Positions 7,597-15,713 of a stretch of 43,659 nt of DNA are shown here, one piece after another. The DNA is from Paenibacillus pasadenensis (GTDB lineage: Bacteria; Bacillota; Bacilli; Paenibacillales; Paenibacillaceae): assembly GCF_023715725.1 (NCBI RefSeq), contig NZ_JAMBOT010000019.1, forward strand, positions 1 through 43,659, written 5' to 3'. The position numbers and the translations under genes are program-made. Each line of letters starts with the position of its first letter. Position 1 is the first letter of the stretch. Below the pieces are notes generated by a model. It was not told where the DNA came from. It did no database searches and was given only the letters and a program-made list of their open reading frames with translations.

Positions 7597-8334
7597 ATGT
7601 TCAAGGTAAAAGAAGTGGCCGAACTGGCCGGAATCAGCGTCCGGACGCTGCATCATTATGACGAAATCGGCCTGCTTCATCCGGAAGAAGCGACCGAATC
7701 GGGTTATCGGCTGTATTCGGACCGCAATCTGGCCGCCTTGCAGCAAATTTTGTTTTTCCGCGAGCTCGGATTCCCTTTGAAGCAGATCAAGTCAATCCTC
7801 CAGGACCCGGGTTACCGGGCGGCCGAAGCGCTGCAGATGCACCGGGAGATGCTGCTGGAGAAGCGGCGGCGGCTGGACGCCTTGATCCGCAACGTCGAAA
7901 TGACGATTCAGGATGCCGAAGGAGAGAGGACCATGAGCGGTAAAGAGCGGTTTGAAGGATTTAATTTTAGCCACAATCCCTATGAGCAGGAAGCCAGGGA
8001 GCGCTGGGGAGACGAGGCCGTCGACCGGGCGAACGAATACGCCAAGGGCATGGGCAAGCACGATCAGGAGGCGTTCAACGACCTGTACCGGAAACTTGCG
8101 TCCGTAAGGCATTTGCAGCCGGATTCGGATGAGGCCCAGGAGGCTGTCGGCGAGTGGTACCGTATGCTGCAGCGGTTTGGCAGTTATTCGCCGGAAATGT
8201 TCCGCGGGCTAGGCCAAATGTATATCGACGACGAGCGTTTCACCCGCAATATCGATCAGTTCGGAGAAGGCCTCGCTTTGTTCATGCGCGATGCGATGGC
8301 TGTTTACGCGGATCGTGCTGCCGATAATGATTAA
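7597..8334 (+). CDS. MerR-family regulator with TipAS effector domain
   Basis: A 245-residue regulator of the TipAL/Mta type. The N-terminal winged helix (about 1-70) reads KVKEVAELAGISVRTLHHYD and ESGYRLYSDRNL; a dimerisation coiled coil follows (about 75-118); the C-terminal half (about 125-240) is an all-helical TipAS domain (NPYEQEARERWGDEAVDRA, FGSYSPEMFRGLGQMY). TipAS domains bind diverse hydrophobic ligands, including thiopeptides in TipA, and activate multidrug responses. Length is close to B. subtilis Mta. The frame extends upstream to a GTG at 7555, but that would lie inside the promoter, so the ATG at 7597 is preferred. No efflux pump lies next to it, so its target other than itself is unknown. 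Confidence 0.88.
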   Translation: MFKVKEVAELAGISVRTLHHYDEIGLLHPEEATESGYRLYSDRNLAALQQILFFRELGFPLKQIKSILQDPGYRAAEALQMHREMLLEKRRRLDALIRNVEMTIQDAEGERTMSGKERFEGFNFSHNPYEQEARERWGDEAVDRANEYAKGMGKHDQEAFNDLYRKLASVRHLQPDSDEAQEAVGEWYRMLQRFGSYSPEMFRGLGQMYIDDERFTRNIDQFGEGLALFMRDAMAVYADRAADND

Positions 8335-8356
8335 CGAATGTGAATAATAGAGTGAC

Positions 8357-8389
8357 AAAGCCTTTCCCGGTCCGGGAGAGGCTTTTTTG
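8357..8389 (+). terminator. Terminator of the MerR gene
   Basis: AAAGCCTTTCCCGG pairs with TCCGGGAGAGGCTT and is followed by TTTTT. Confidence 0.9.
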
Positions 8390-8409
8390 TGACGAAGGGT
8401 AGGATAGGA

Positions 8410-8439
8410 TTGACAGTCCTGTCCGATCATTCGCATAAT
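8410..8439 (+). promoter_or_regulatory. Sigma-A-like promoter
   Basis: TTGACA (8410-8415) and CATAAT (8434-8439) with an 18-bp spacer. It precedes the 49-residue membrane protein gene by about 100 bases and is its most likely promoter. Confidence 0.6.
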
Positions 8440-8538
8440 GGAAGCTGCATGTATGGAGTCAAATTGTTCGTAAGATGGGAAATGCAAACGCGTGTCGTAA
8501 GCGTGATCAATCATTAAGATCGTTAAAGGGGCAAAGTC

Positions 8539-8688
8539 ATGGAAGAAAAGCCAATACCGAGGTGGGCATTTGCGCTTGTCGGCGCGGTGCTGCTGCTCGT
8601 TTTGCTCAGCGTAGGATATGCCTTATTTGCAAGCGGCCAGCATGGAGAAGACGAAACGCAGACCAGCGCGGTGGAGCTGCGGTTTTAA
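8539..8688 (+). CDS. 49-residue single-pass membrane protein
   Basis: A very small gene with MEEKPIPRW at the N-terminus, one membrane helix (about 10-31) and a polar C-terminal tail of about 18 residues (GEDETQTSAVELRF). AAAGGGG lies 8 bases before the ATG, a sigma-A-like promoter lies upstream, and a terminator follows within 40 bases, so it has the full layout of an independent transcription unit. No family is recognised. Function unknown. Confidence 0.62.
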   Translation: MEEKPIPRWAFALVGAVLLLVLLSVGYALFASGQHGEDETQTSAVELRF

Positions 8689-8724
8689 TGGAACTCGAGT
8701 CCATTCAGAAAATGACTCCTCTTT

Positions 8725-8760
8725 AGGCCTTTCCGGCGGCGGGAAGGCTTATTTTATTAT
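8725..8760 (+). terminator. Terminator after the 49-residue gene
   Basis: AGGCCTTTCC pairs with GGGAAGGCTT around GGCGGC, followed by ATTTTATTAT. Confidence 0.8.
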
Positions 8761-8883
8761 CCAAATTTCACCTTAATCGGGACTTTCCGACCGTCGAAGC
8801 AGAGCATTTTGAAGGACTAAACGCTTAAAATGATTCAGGTGATGCCCACATAGGCCGCTTGTATAATTATGTCGAATGTCCCG

Positions 8884-8912
8884 TTGACAGTTTGTGCAAA
8901 CGGTTGCATAAT
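8884..8912 (+). promoter_or_regulatory. Amylase promoter overlapped by a LacI-type operator (O1)
   Basis: TTGACA (8884-8889) and CATAAT (8907-8912) with a 17-bp spacer form a near-consensus sigma-A promoter. GCAAACGGTTGC (8896-8907), a palindrome with one mismatch and the central CG typical of LacI-family operators, fills the spacer and touches the -10 box. Binding there should repress. About 200 bases of leader separate it from the amylase start. Confidence 0.75.
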
Positions 8913-8928
8913 GACGAGACAATACCGC

Positions 8929-8940
8929 GCAATCGTTTGC
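8929..8940. promoter_or_regulatory. Second LacI-type operator (O2)
   Basis: GCAATCGTTTGC is a palindrome with one mismatch, with the same half-site GCAA/TTGC as O1. The centres are 33 bp apart, about three helical turns, so both could be bound on the same face of the DNA by one MalR-like repressor. Confidence 0.6.
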
Positions 8941-9027
8941 TCAGGATTGATGAACAGATGTTCATCCCTGTGCAAGCCGGACAATGAAAGGAGGGAGCCT
9001 GTACATAGGAAATGATTTCATTTTAAA

Positions 9028-9041
9028 TGTAAGCGTTAACA
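9028..9041. promoter_or_regulatory. Catabolite responsive element (cre)
   Basis: TGTAAGCGTTAACA matches the CcpA consensus TGWAARCGYTWNCW at all 14 positions. It lies in the transcribed leader between promoter and gene, a position where CcpA acts as a roadblock. Glucose repression of the amylase is expected. Confidence 0.8.
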
Positions 9042-9115
9042 TTAGCCGGATAAAAGAGCCGTTCACCTAGCTTGCATTTTGCAATGCCATCTATGATTAA
9101 AAAGGAGAATGATTG

Positions 9116-11194
9116 ATGCCATTAAAAAAAACAAATAGACGCTGGGGCTCGCTGCTTGCCGGCGCATTGCTGCTGCAAACGATAGCGGGGGCAGGTTACG
9201 CCGCTGTTGGCGGGAATGGTTTGAATGGAACGGCGGAGGCTGCGGCTGCACAAAGCGCGGGACTGCCTGCGGCGACGAAGGACGGCGTTATTTTTCATGC
9301 GTGGAACTGGTCCTTCGAAAACATCCGCAAAAACCTCCCGGCTATTGCGGCCGCCGGTTTTAAATCGGTCCAAACCTCGCCGATTCAGGGCAATAAGGAG
9401 CCTGCCGTGGACGGAAGCCAATGGTGGGTGCTGTACCAGCCGGTTAATTTCGCCATCGGCAACACGCAGCTCGGCACTCGCGAGCAGTTCCGGTTAATGG
9501 CCGAGGAAGCGGACAAATACGGCATTAGCATCATCGTCGACGTTGTTGCCAACCATACCGGCAACGCCGGGGGCGGAGAGCAGACGTACAAACCGGCAGC
9601 AAACGTCGATCCGTCCATCCGCGACAACGCTGCGTTTTGGCATGAGGCGAGGGGAGTGGAGAACTGGGACGACCGCTGGCAGGTGACGCAATGGGGCATC
9701 GGGCTGCCTGACCTTAACACCTCCAATCAGGAGCTGCAAAACAAGGTCATTGCTTTTCTCAACGATGCGGTGGCGCTTGGCGCGGACGGCTTCCGTTTTG
9801 ATGCGGCGAAACATATTGAGCTTCCCGACGACCCGGCCGGGTCGAACTTTTGGCCCCGCGTGCTTGGAGCGTTGACGGATAAGGAGAAGCTGTACAACTA
9901 CGGCGAGGTGCTGCAGGGAGCGGCGGACAATATGGCCGGATACGCCAATCTGATGAGCGTTACGGCGTCGAACCTCGGCCATGAGGTGCGCCGCGCGGTT
10001 GGCTTCGGCAGCAGCGTCAACGTCGGTCTGTCGCAGCCTTTCGGGGCGGGCAATATTAATCCGTCGAAGCTGGTTACTTGGGTGGAATCCCATGACACCT
10101 ATGCCAATGACAGCAGCGAATCAACCGCGATGACCGATTACCAGCTGGAAATGGGCTGGGCGCTTATTGCGGCCCGCGCGGAGACGACGTCGCTCTTTTT
10201 CGACCGTCCGGCTGGAAGCGGCAAGTTCGGCAGCAAGCTCGGAGAGCCCGGCAGAGGGCTGTGGAAGGACCCGGATGTCGCGGCTGTTAACAAGTTTCAT
10301 AACGCGATGGCGGGAGAAGGCGAGTATTTAAGAACGCTGCGCAGCGAAACGATGCTGATTGAGCGCGGAGCCAAAGGCGCTGTTATCGTCAATCTTGGCG
10401 GAGACATGGCGGTTGATTCCGTGACCAATATGGCAAACGGCGTGTATACCAGCAAAGCGTCGGGCGGCGGCAGCTTTACGGTGTCGAACGGCCGTATTAA
10501 AGGCAATCTGGGCGGCGGAAAAATCGCTGTGCTGTACAACGAGGCGAGTACGGCTCCAACGGCTGCGCCAAGTGCGACGCCTGCGCCGTCGGCAGCTCCG
10601 GTAACCGGGATGAGCGTTCATTTTTACAAACCAGCCGGGTGGGGCACGCCTAACATGTATTACTACGACGACAGCGTTAACCCTGTTAAAAACGGACCGG
10701 CTTGGCCTGGAACGGCGATGAGCGACGTAGGCGGCGGCTGGTATAAGGCGGTCATTCCTTCCTGGGGCCAGGCGAAGGTTGTGTTCAATTCCGGGAGCAG
10801 CCAGCTGCCTGCGGCCCAGCAAACGGGATATGCCGTAAACAACGGCGAGGTATGGGTTATAGACGGAAAGATATCCTCTAGCAAACCTTCACAGAGCCTA
10901 GTCAACGTCACCTTTACCATCCAAAACGCTGCCACCGTGACGGGCCAGAACGTCTATATTTCCGGCAATGCGGCGGAGCTTGGCAGCTGGGACCCGGCCA
11001 AAGCGATTGGCCCGGGCTCGGCGTCGAACTATCCGGCCTGGACCGTGACGGCGCAGCTTCCGGCAGGGGCGGCAATTCAGTTCAAAGCGCTTAAAAAAGA
11101 CAGCAGCGGAAATGTTGTCTGGGAAAGCGGATCGAACCGCAGTTATACGGTGAGCGCGTCCAGCCCGAATGTAACGTTTTCGTTTGCGAATTAG
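9116..11194 (+). CDS. Secreted alpha-amylase GH13 with CBM26 and CBM20
   Basis: A 692-residue secreted enzyme that hydrolyses internal alpha-1,4 bonds of starch. It has a signal peptide (about 1-44), a GH13 catalytic barrel with region I DVVANHT (142-148), region II GFRFDAAKH with nucleophile D229, acid/base E264 in GEVLQ and D327 in ESHDTYAN, resembling the B. subtilis AmyE subgroup. A Pro/Ala/Thr linker (about 480-495) leads to a CBM26-like module (about 500-585, MYYYDDS, GPAWPGTAM, WYKAVIP) and a C-terminal CBM20 (about 595-692, NVYISGNAAELGSWDP). The ATG follows AAGGAG by 9 bases. No clear terminator follows. Upstream LacI-type operators and a cre point to maltodextrin induction and glucose repression. 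Confidence 0.95.
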   Translation: MPLKKTNRRWGSLLAGALLLQTIAGAGYAAVGGNGLNGTAEAAAAQSAGLPAATKDGVIFHAWNWSFENIRKNLPAIAAAGFKSVQTSPIQGNKEPAVDGSQWWVLYQPVNFAIGNTQLGTREQFRLMAEEADKYGISIIVDVVANHTGNAGGGEQTYKPAANVDPSIRDNAAFWHEARGVENWDDRWQVTQWGIGLPDLNTSNQELQNKVIAFLNDAVALGADGFRFDAAKHIELPDDPAGSNFWPRVLGALTDKEKLYNYGEVLQGAADNMAGYANLMSVTASNLGHEVRRAVGFGSSVNVGLSQPFGAGNINPSKLVTWVESHDTYANDSSESTAMTDYQLEMGWALIAARAETTSLFFDRPAGSGKFGSKLGEPGRGLWKDPDVAAVNKFHNAMAGEGEYLRTLRSETMLIERGAKGAVIVNLGGDMAVDSVTNMANGVYTSKASGGGSFTVSNGRIKGNLGGGKIAVLYNEASTAPTAAPSATPAPSAAPVTGMSVHFYKPAGWGTPNMYYYDDSVNPVKNGPAWPGTAMSDVGGGWYKAVIPSWGQAKVVFNSGSSQLPAAQQTGYAVNNGEVWVIDGKISSSKPSQSLVNVTFTIQNAATVTGQNVYISGNAAELGSWDPAKAIGPGSASNYPAWTVTAQLPAGAAIQFKALKKDSSGNVVWESGSNRSYTVSASSPNVTFSFAN

Positions 11195-11515
11195 AGTTGG
11201 GGGGCAGCAACCGTGCGGAAAGAAGGAGATTAAAGAGAGGAACGGCTACGGAGAAGCTAGGACAATGGTAGGGGGGATGGGGAGCAGGTACAAACGAAGT
11301 TACGACTAAATGAAAAGAATCGGAGCGTAGAGGTAACAAAGACATGATTAGTTGGAAGGAGCTAGAGTGTAAATAGGATGCAGAAGAACGGAACGACAGT
11401 TGTTGATAAAGCAAAGGAAATTGAATTAGAGTGAGTTTAGATGTAGGACTAGCGCAGAAAACCAGGGAGGTATGAGCTGAAGAGTTGGTTTAGCGTAGGA
11501 AAGAGAGTCGAACAG
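11195..11515. other. Gene-free purine-rich region
   Basis: About 320 bases between the amylase and the IS256-family element with no convincing reading frame. The + strand is strikingly purine-rich (many GGAGG, GAAAG and GGGGG runs, few C or T), with frequent stops in all + frames. No terminator hairpin is visible after the amylase stop. It could be an eroded gene or a transcribed leader remnant. Confidence 0.6.
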
Positions 11516-12853
11516 GAGTATGTAAAATCTTTTGTGTAAACTCCAAAACCAATTTACTATGGAAATAGTTGAAAGGTTGGGGAGTACACATGGGGTTATG
11601 GTCGAAGGAGCAACTGCGGGCATTCATTAAGGAGAATAAACTGGTGGCCGCGCAGGATGCGCAGAACGCGTTGAAAGACCTGTTTGCCGAGACCATCTAG
11701 GAGATGCTGGAGGCCGAGATGGGTACGCACTTGGGCTACGAGAAGCATGAGACGAAAGCTAAGGTCACGCCTAACAGCCGTAACGGCAAAAGCAAGAAAA
11801 CGGTCGTCAGCGAATACGGCGAGCAAGAGATCCTAGTGCCGCGTGACCGACTGAGCGAGTTCGAGCCACTTGTGGTCAAGAAGCATCAGTCCAACGTGAC
11901 GGGAATTGAGGACCAAATCGTAGCCCTCTACGCCAAGGGCGTGAGCACGCTGGAGATCCAAGATCACCTGCAAAGCTTATACGGTATTGAGGTCTCACCG
12001 ACGCTCATTTCCAATGTCACGAACAAACTGCTGCCACTCATCAAGAAATGGCAGAATCGGCCGCTGTAAGGCGTTTATGCGGTCGTCTATCTCGATGCCA
12101 CCCACTTTAAGGTGAAGCAGGACGGGGCCATCGTGAACAAGGCAGCATACATGGCTATCGGCATTGACCTGGACGGCAACATGGACGTGCTGGGCATGTG
12201 GATCGGCGAGATCGAGTCGGCCAAGTTCTGGCTGAGCGTCCTTAATGAACTCAAGAACCGCGGTGTCCAGGATATTCTCATCACGTGCGTAGACAACCTC
12301 TCAAGCTTCTCGAAGGCCCTCTGCGCCAGCTACCCGAAGACGGAGATTCAGAAGTGCATCATCCACCAAATCCGTAACTCCACCCGCTATGTATTCTATA
12401 AGGATCTCAATAAGGTCACAGCCGACCTGAAGCCGATCTACAATTCCGCAACGGAAGAATTGGCGCTGTTGGAACACGAACGATTTGAGGAAACATGGGG
12501 CACCAAGTATCCGCTGATCATTCGCTCGTGGCGGACTAACTGGCCCGAGATCGTTACGTTCTTCAAATATCCACCGGAGATCCGCAAGCTCATCTACACG
12601 ACAAACATGATTGAGAGCTACCATCGGCAACTCCGCAAGGTCACTAAAGGGTAAGAGCATCTTCCCAACAGACGAAGTGCTTCTCAAAATGCTCTACCTG
12701 GCGACCATGGACGTCACCCGCAAGTGGACAGGCCGGATCCAGAACTGGGGGCAAATTCTCCTCCAGCTCTCCGTCTTTTTCCCTGAACGTATCGGTCAGC
12801 ATCTACGCTAGGTTTCACTGTCAGTGGGTTTACACAAAGTAATTGACAGACCC
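11516..12853 (+). mobile_element. Inactive IS256-family insertion sequence
   Basis: About 1.34 kb, bounded by imperfect terminal inverted repeats. The left repeat ends in TTTGTGTAAAC at 11541; the right one begins GTTTACACAAAG at 12828. The 24-bp stretches 11518-11541 and 12828-12851 match at 19 of 24 positions. Length and repeat type fit IS256. I find no 8-9 bp target duplication in the flanks, so it is old or one flank has been rearranged. It sits at the left edge of an AT-rich island. Confidence 0.85.
11590..12811 (+). pseudogene. IS256-family (mutator) transposase, broken
   Basis: The frame from ATG 11590 (GGGGAG upstream) encodes a mutator-type transposase of about 406 residues but is broken three times. 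TAG at 11698 interrupts FAETI-EMLEAEMGTHLG, where related copies have Gln. TAA at 12067 interrupts WQNRPL-GVYAVVYLD, again at an expected Gln. A one-base insertion near 12650 shifts RKVTKG into GKSIFPTDEVLL. The DDE residues are still readable: D in VVYLDATHF, D in ITCVDNLSSF and E in NMIESYHRQ. Both stops are C-to-T changes of CAG/CAA. It cannot make a full transposase without suppression. Confidence 0.9.
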
Positions 12854-12878
12854 ACATTTAACGTGAACGTTTTAAGTC

Positions 12879-13361
12879 TTATTCTTTAATGGTAAATTGA
12901 ATTTCTTTTTCGCGTGTTTTTGCATCGAATAGTATCACATTCCATTCTTGATCAACCAGGTTAATCGATTTAAAAATAGGAATTTGTATTCCTTTGTACT
13001 TGTTTATAACCTTATTAATTATTTTAACTTGTTCATTGCTTTCGTTAATAATATCTATTCTTTTTGCCTCTCCATACGCCGGATCTGATGTCGCTATTTC
13101 GCCATTAAAAGCAATCTTAACCTTATTACCAATTTCTATATTTGAGTTTGATAAAACCCAGATTGCTTCGTAATCAGATGATTTTTCTTCATTATAAGAG
13201 GTTACTAACATCTTACCAGATTCACTTTTCACCACATATCCAATCAGTTCGTATACAACCTCATTTGAGTTAGAATTTATTCTCGATGAATAGTCAGAAT
13301 TACAAGCAGTTAATGCAATGATAGACCCAATCGCTAATATAAGCTTCAAGACCGAATTCAT
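12879..13361 (-). CDS. DUF3221-like lipoprotein
   Basis: A 160-residue predicted lipoprotein: N-terminal helix ending in the lipobox ALTAC (Cys20), then a small beta-rich domain with YVVKSESGKMLVTSY, AIWVLSNSNIEIGNKVKIAF and a SDPAYGEAKRIDII segment. This pattern resembles DUF3221 (YobA-like) proteins of Bacilli; function unknown. AGGAGG lies 6 bases before the ATG. Base composition is much more AT-rich than the surrounding genes, as in the next gene upstream on this strand. The pair lies between two IS remnants, which suggests horizontal acquisition. Confidence 0.72.
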   Translation of the reverse strand: MNSVLKLILAIGSIIALTACNSDYSSRINSNSNEVVYELIGYVVKSESGKMLVTSYNEEKSSDYEAIWVLSNSNIEIGNKVKIAFNGEIATSDPAYGEAKRIDIINESNEQVKIINKVINKYKGIQIPIFKSINLVDQEWNVILFDAKTREKEIQFTIKE

Positions 13362-13376
13362 CTAACTCCTCCTACA

Positions 13377-13406
13377 AGAAAAAGCCGGGGCACCCGGCTT
13401 TTTTTC
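13377..13406. terminator. Terminator between the two AT-rich genes
   Basis: AAAAGCCGGG pairs with CCCGGCTTTT around a short loop, with A/T runs on both sides. On the minus strand it ends the protease transcript just before the lipoprotein ribosome binding site; partial read-through is possible. Confidence 0.8.
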
Positions 13407-13408
13407 TC

Positions 13409-14629
13409 TCAAAATGGTATGCCATATAAAAACAACGTGTAATCAGGCCAATATGTTGCGAAAGTTCCAATTTTTGTAGCGGAGGCCCAAGCATCGTTCC
13501 CTGAAAGACTTGATTTTCCTGACATTACGCCATAGAGGGCATTACTTGAGAAAAGAGGGGCGCCGCTATCACCTGAATCCTGAAATTGATAATTAGGATT
13601 TGCAATTTTAATCTGATCCGGCCGGTTTACTCCACTTACTACGGGATTAAAGCTAGTACTAAGAACCGTACTGCATGTATACCCTGTAGTAATACCAGAC
13701 TTACATACGCTCTGACCCTGTGTTACTGTAGAGGTGCTAGTAAAGCTTCCATCATAACTTGAAGTAGATGTTTTAATTACCCCATTACTAATTTGACGGC
13801 CAGTTTCAGTTATTTTTATAAGTCCAATATCTTGTCCATTCCCTGCCTTAGCCCATTCTACTCCCACTTTTGATGTATTTTGATTAACTGAGGTTGTACC
13901 ATTTGCAGAGCTTAAACAATGTTCAGCTGTTATTATATACCTATCTGCTCCTTTTTTTGCTGTTGCAGCAATTGTACAACTGTTGTTGTTTATTGCAATT
14001 CCGCCACCAATAAGAGAATTATTTCCATTCCTAGAAACAGTATTTACGCCTCCTTGGAATTCATTACTTACTCGAAATTCAATAATTTCTCCGTATCTAT
14101 CTAGTATTAAGTCTTTCGCTTTTTGTGATAGATTTGTACTTTCAATTATAACTCTACCTATTTCTTCATCGGTAAAAGTAGATGTGATGTTAGCGTGTAA
14201 ACTATTATAAAATTCCAGATTATCAAAAATATCTTTATTTATTTCGAGCAGTGTATCGGAAGGGAACGATTTTTCATTAGAAACCCTGAATTCGATGATA
14301 TTTTCTGGGAATTCATATTTTATTTTGTCTATTAGTGCATTTATTTGATTGGAATTTTCTAAATCTGAGGAATATGAAAATACAAGTTTTTTATCATTAG
14401 GATTATTAATTTTAAAGCTGCTAACTGAATCATCAAAATATAGATTTCCAAGACTTCTAAGTTCTTGAAGATATGGATCTAGACCTTCAAGTAGTTCTTT
14501 TTCTTTATTTACTTGATTTAATATGGACTCATTAGCAGACAATAAATTTGAAGAAGATTCTGCAGATACTCCTGATGATAAAAGGCTCAGAGACAACAGG
14601 GCAGATAAAAACATAATTCTTTTTTTCAT
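13409..14629 (-). CDS. Secreted streptogrisin-like serine protease (S1 family)
   Basis: A 406-residue preproprotease: signal peptide (about 1-23), propeptide (about 24-205) and chymotrypsin-fold catalytic domain (about 206-406). The triad is H237 in IITAEHCLS, D267 in GQDIGLIKI and S355 in DSGDSGAPLF. Cys218/Cys238 and Cys309/Cys319 are placed for the two disulfides of the streptogrisin/alpha-lytic group, and GITTGYTC is typical of it. The propeptide contains the nine-residue stretch IIEFRVSNE twice (111-119 and 182-190), suggesting a duplicated pro-domain. GAGGAGGT precedes the ATG by about 6 bases. The gene is AT-rich and flanked by IS remnants. This protease group is better known from actinobacteria, so transfer is plausible. 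Confidence 0.87.
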   Translation of the reverse strand: MKKRIMFLSALLSLSLLSSGVSAESSSNLLSANESILNQVNKEKELLEGLDPYLQELRSLGNLYFDDSVSSFKINNPNDKKLVFSYSSDLENSNQINALIDKIKYEFPENIIEFRVSNEKSFPSDTLLEINKDIFDNLEFYNSLHANITSTFTDEEIGRVIIESTNLSQKAKDLILDRYGEIIEFRVSNEFQGGVNTVSRNGNNSLIGGGIAINNNSCTIAATAKKGADRYIITAEHCLSSANGTTSVNQNTSKVGVEWAKAGNGQDIGLIKITETGRQISNGVIKTSTSSYDGSFTSTSTVTQGQSVCKSGITTGYTCSTVLSTSFNPVVSGVNRPDQIKIANPNYQFQDSGDSGAPLFSSNALYGVMSGKSSLSGNDAWASATKIGTFATYWPDYTLFLYGIPF

Positions 14630-14737
14630 TTTATTACCTCCTCAAGGTATGTATTTACATAAATAGTATATATCTGTTTTTTGTTGGTTTATATAGGTAT
14701 TTTATCATGTGCTTTATGTACTATGTTGAATTAAATA

Positions 14738-15346
14738 GGGGATGTCTGAAAACTTATCATAAAGAGTTACTTCAACAAAATCATGGAAGAAGCCAAGAAG
14801 GCAAAACTCTAAAATCTCAAGAAAGCTTGTCATGGTGTGTTGCGATCCTGCGGAAGGTTTGAATTATTTTGGATAGAATCCCACGACATACTGTTCTTTC
14901 TACTGATAAAAATCGAATACCAGGGATTGCCGTATTCGACTTTGACTTTGGAGGGAGGCAGAACGTTGCGTCTTGAGTACATGGTTCGAGTCGGCTTAAA
15001 CTACACTTCTGGACAGAGTTACGCTAGAGAGAGTTTCAACCGTCACTGTGTAGTCATGAATATGTCATGGCGTTAAAAATAGGTGATCTAAATTACCGAA
15101 TGTATCCACAATAGTGTGGTTCTTGGTGTTTCGGCCTCCTCTGGAAAGTCTGATTTTTGGATTGGTTTCGGCGTTTCAGCCCTTTTTAGCTTCCGTCGCA
15201 TTCTGCTGAACTTTGAAGGAAGTGCTATCAATTGATGCATCCTGCCAGTCCGCATCGCCGGCCAAGGACCCACCCCCTTTGAAAATGTTCGTCCTTGTAA
15301 AATTATGTTATGGTTTTCGCTTTTGAAGCATTATGCAGACATGCCC
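14738..15346. mobile_element. IS5-family remnant, internally deleted
   Basis: About 609 bp between GGGGATGTCTGAAAAC (from 14738) and a degenerate inverse end GCAGACATGCCC (15335-15346). TA flanks both sides, compatible with a short target duplication. An intact element would be about 850 bp; the part encoding the transposase N-terminus is missing. Confidence 0.72.
14767..15289 (-). pseudogene. IS5-family transposase fragment
   Basis: Reading the minus strand gives recognisable IS5/IS427-type pieces: IFKGGGSLAGDADWQDASID, STSFKVQQNATEAKKG, then (after a stop) NPKIRLSRGGRNTKNHTIVD, and, further on with stops and frameshifts, TFRRIATHHDKLS and FAFLASSMILLK before a final stop at 14767-14769. 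D in DASIDST is the first catalytic Asp. At least four stops and one frameshift break it. The N-terminal region of about 100 residues is absent. A + strand frame of 79 codons at 14837 is antisense to this fragment. Confidence 0.8.
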
Positions 15347-15455
15347 TAGTAATGATGAGAATTAATGTTCGGTTGAATCGGCTCTTAGGTCAGTATCTAG
15401 GACACTATCTCTTACTATTTAGAGATGTGGCTCTAGTTGCATCGGAACAAGCTTA

Positions 15456-15590
15456 TGTCTCGAAGAAGCCATAGAAGGCTTCATTCAACACTCTGATCGA
15501 CGGCTGCAGTATGCATCGGAGGCGTACCCCGACCGTTTGAAGAACTGCAAGATGATGCATAGTATGAGCAATAGGGGCAATTACTACGAA
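15456..15590 (+). pseudogene. IS3-family orfB (integrase core) fragment
   Basis: A short + strand stretch reads IEGFIQHSDRRLQYASEAYP then DRLKNCKMMHSMSNRGNYYE, matching the HSDRGSQYAS...MSRRGNCYDN segment around the second catalytic Asp of IS3-family transposases. Nothing recognisable precedes or follows it. The adjoining 15347-15455 holds no gene. Confidence 0.75.
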
Positions 15591-15653
15591 GGTCCGGCAA
15601 TTGGGGCAAAACGTCTGCCGTTCAGTTTATCGCCGGACTTCCGGGGGGTAATC

Positions 15654-15662
15654 TGCTACAAT
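15654..15662 (+). promoter_or_regulatory. Extended -10 promoter of the B12 operon
   Basis: TGCTACAAT combines an extended -10 TG with TACAAT (15657-15662). No good -35 is seen. It lies 52 bases before the cobalamin riboswitch, so transcripts would begin near 15669 and include the whole aptamer. Confidence 0.55.
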
Positions 15663-15713
15663 GGAAGGTAGTTGTATAGCGGATCCGTTACGCGGAGCAC
15701 CGCTTCATATGCT

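Noticed and set aside
14837..15076. 79-codon + frame in the IS region
   Set aside because: It is antisense to the IS5-family transposase fragment, which has clear matches on the minus strand.
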